Position numbers and translations under genes: made by a program
Assembly: GCA_020425915.1 (NCBI GenBank)
Contig: JAGQQZ010000700.1
Location: forward strand, 1-6,846
Length of the DNA stretch: 6,846 bases
Direction of reading: 5' to 3'
Source of the DNA: Planctomycetota bacterium
Lineage (GTDB): Bacteria; Planctomycetota; UBA1135; UBA2386
Notes under the pieces: model-generated
The model's database searches: none
The model's input: the letters and a program-made list of their open reading frames with translations, nothing else
What the model was told of the DNA's origin: nothing
In this document: one piece after another, positions 5,270 through 6,846 of the stretch
Numbering within the stretch: the first letter of the stretch is position 1
Layout: every line of letters starts with the position of its first letter

Positions 5270-6740
5270 GGTCGCGCAAGAACTCGGCCAGCGCCCGACC
5301 TGCGACCTGGTTGCCGCGCGCGTTGAAGTGCGTGTCCCGCAGGTGATAGAGGTGACGATCGCCGTCGGCGAGCGGTCGCACCTCCCTGAGGACCGGAAGC
5401 AGGTCGAGGTAGGGGATGCCGCGCTGATCGAGCCATGCGCGGATCCGTTCCTGCGGCCGTAGCCGTCCGTACCGCTGCGGATCCTCGCGACCGGCGAGTG
5501 CGTCCCGCCAGAGGTCGTCCTCCACCTGGAACTCGTCGGGGATCAGCACGAACCAGATCGGCGTGGGCGTGGCGCGCTCGACCATCGCGTCCAGGATGCT
5601 GAACAGCGCATCGTAGGCCGCCACGGAGTCCGGTCCGCAGGCGGCGACGATCCGCGTGTATTCGATGTCGCGATAGGCCTCGCGCGAGAACGTCGGTTGC
5701 TCGAGCGCGTGGTCCTCGAGCCAGGGATAGCGAGCGACCACCGCGTCTCGCTCGAGGACGACGTCGCGTTCGAGTTCGCCCTGCACGTGACCGGCCTCGT
5801 GTCCGGTCCTCGTCTGCTCGGCGCCCAGGCGCAGGAGCCGACACGTCACCTGGTAGAGCTGGCAGCGCGTGCGGTCGAACAGCTCTCGCCACCATCCGAA
5901 GTCGTCGCGGTAGCGCAGCGAGTCGTGGACGTCGTTGCCGACGAACAGCGTGACGATGACCGCGTCCGGAGCGAGCGGGAGGGCGTCCTGTTCGAGGATG
6001 GTCCGATACTCGGCCGGACCGATGGTCGTGATCCCGAAGTTCGCGATGTCGGTGTCGCCGAGCAGTGCTTCGCAGACCGTCGTGTAGTGGAACGCGTGCG
6101 GCACGACACCCTGACCGAACGAGTCGCCGATCGCGATCAGGAACCGCCGACCCGCTCGACGGACGGGATCGACGTCGGGGAACCCGAGCCGGTTGGCGGG
6201 GAAGCCGAAGTGCGCCTGACCTGGCGCGAGGCGATAGCGGTCGATCTGGGCGCGGGGCGTCGTCGTCCGTTCGAACACCGGGCTCGCCGTGAACAGCGGG
6301 ACACACCGGAGCGTGGCCTCGGTGCCGACCAACGCGACGCACAAGGAGAACGCGCCGAGGTCGAGCGCGTTCCTAGCGCGCGCGGAGATGCGACCACGGA
6401 CCCGTCGGGCGAGGAGCAGGAACGTGGCGAACACACCGCACGCGAGACCGAGGTGGATCGACAGGAACAGCGCCTTGAACGTCGGTGCGAACACTTGGTA
6501 GGCCACCGCTGTGAGCACGAACGCGCAGAACCCGGCGCGCCACTCCCACGCCTCGACGCGCCGACGGCGCCAGGTGTCGACCACGGCGGCGGCCGAGCAC
6601 GCACACGACACGACGCTGCCGGCGAGGAGCGCCGCGAACGTCTCGGGAGCGAGCAGGCTGATGCTGTGCGGTCGCGAGATCACGACCGCGAGCGCGAAGC
6701 CGGAGGTCGCAGCGCCGCCGAGCAGGATCCACCGAAACAC
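5265..6740 (-). CDS. Membrane-anchored SGNH/GDSL-type hydrolase
   Basis: A 491-residue protein with an N-terminal membrane region and a C-terminal SGNH hydrolase domain. Predicted transmembrane helices lie near residues 5-22, 33-54, 69-88, 89-111 and 125-148. Arginine clusters at 58-61 and 112-116 fit the positive-inside rule with a cytoplasmic N-terminus, placing the catalytic part in the periplasm. The SGNH blocks are IGDSFGQG at 204-211 (nucleophile Ser207), NFGITTIG at 234-241, VGND at 267-270 (Asn269) and DTHFNARGN at 469-477 (Asp469, His471). The roughly 200 residues between the GND and DTH blocks are long for the fold and may form a cap. Such enzymes commonly hydrolyse or transfer ester groups, often acetyl groups on glycans; the substrate here is unknown. 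The start is a GTG with no Shine-Dalgarno. The frame stays open upstream to the window edge but offers no ATG, GTG or TTG there. The gene converges on the ASST-like array. Confidence 0.85.
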   Translation of the reverse strand: MFRWILLGGAATSGFALAVVISRPHSISLLAPETFAALLAGSVVSCACSAAAVVDTWRRRRVEAWEWRAGFCAFVLTAVAYQVFAPTFKALFLSIHLGLACGVFATFLLLARRVRGRISARARNALDLGAFSLCVALVGTEATLRCVPLFTASPVFERTTTPRAQIDRYRLAPGQAHFGFPANRLGFPDVDPVRRAGRRFLIAIGDSFGQGVVPHAFHYTTVCEALLGDTDIANFGITTIGPAEYRTILEQDALPLAPDAVIVTLFVGNDVHDSLRYRDDFGWWRELFDRTRCQLYQVTCRLLRLGAEQTRTGHEAGHVQGELERDVVLERDAVVARYPWLEDHALEQPTFSREAYRDIEYTRIVAACGPDSVAAYDALFSILDAMVERATPTPIWFVLIPDEFQVEDDLWRDALAGREDPQRYGRLRPQERIRAWLDQRGIPYLDLLPVLREVRPLADGDRHLYHLRDTHFNARGNQVAGRALAEFLRDR

Positions 6741-6746
6741 GGTTGC

Positions 6747-6774
6747 AGTGTCGCGGATCGGTGGCTGGCTGCAA
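6747..6774 (-). promoter_or_regulatory. Possible promoter for the SGNH hydrolase gene
   Basis: On the minus strand, TTGCAG (6774-6769) and GACACT (6752-6747) are 16 bases apart, and the GTG start at 6740 follows six bases later. The first hexamer matches TTGACA well in its first three bases; the second matches TATAAT at only three positions. The call rests mainly on its similar placement to the pairs before copies 1 and 3. No other site is evident in 6741-6846. Confidence 0.18.
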
Positions 6775-6846
6775 ATGGAGATGCGGTTCGTGGCTCGTGA
6801 GGTGATGGTTCGATCGAGACGGGACTCACTCGGGCTCGCAACGACA

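Noticed and set aside
4870..6342. A 490-codon minus-strand open frame overlapping copy 3 and the SGNH gene
   Set aside because: It is Arg/Pro-rich, runs out of frame with the well-supported hydrolase, and crosses the terminator hairpin. It has no recognisable motif.
5697..6800. A 367-codon plus-strand open frame opposite the SGNH gene
   Set aside because: It is Arg/Glu-rich with no motif and fully antisense to a gene with all SGNH blocks intact.

Overview
The window is 6,846 bases of very GC-rich bacterial DNA with no RNA genes, no CRISPR array and no recognisable mobile element. It holds four protein loci. Three tandem plus-strand genes encode paralogous secreted proteins related to PAPS-independent arylsulfate sulfotransferases (the ASST beta-propeller family). 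One convergent minus-strand gene encodes a membrane-anchored SGNH/GDSL-type hydrolase. The high GC content, near absence of Shine-Dalgarno sequences, signal peptides ending in Ala before Gln, and a C-terminal module of the 'LGSASG ... LNFDGY ... LPGG' type all resemble a high-GC Planctomycetota genome. That lineage call is inference from remembered family flavour, not a database match.

Layout: 1-184 is a leader with a possible promoter abutting the first start codon. 185-1834 is ASST-like copy 1 (549 aa). 1838-3478 is copy 2 (546 aa), three bases downstream and almost certainly co-transcribed. 3479-3595 is a 117-base spacer with a possible second promoter. 3596-5232 is copy 3 (545 aa if restored), broken by a one-base deletion near 4505-4507 that puts a stop at 4508-4510. 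A perfect 11-bp hairpin at 5242-5269 separates this array from the convergent gene. The SGNH hydrolase gene occupies 6740-5265 on the minus strand, and 6741-6846 is its upstream region.

The three ASST-like proteins share one architecture: signal peptide, N-terminal region beginning after '(S/A)PAPG(F/L)R', a propeller carrying the HHD...PNGN, NHxNxIDYD, IIDHSTTT and HHG/QHG...FNNR motifs, and a roughly 120-residue C-terminal module. Three histidines have spacing close to the E. coli AssT active-site set (His252, His356, His436, from memory). The arginine expected 18 residues after the middle histidine is a proline in all three copies. The array may therefore be a divergent, exported family whose sulfuryl donors and acceptors, if any, are unknown. 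The SGNH protein has five predicted transmembrane helices that place its catalytic domain in the periplasm. It could act on an ester in the same compartment, but convergent orientation gives no evidence of a shared pathway.

The points most worth checking are whether the copy 3 frameshift is real, the missing arginine, the common C-terminal module, and the apparent leaderless or near-leaderless starts.
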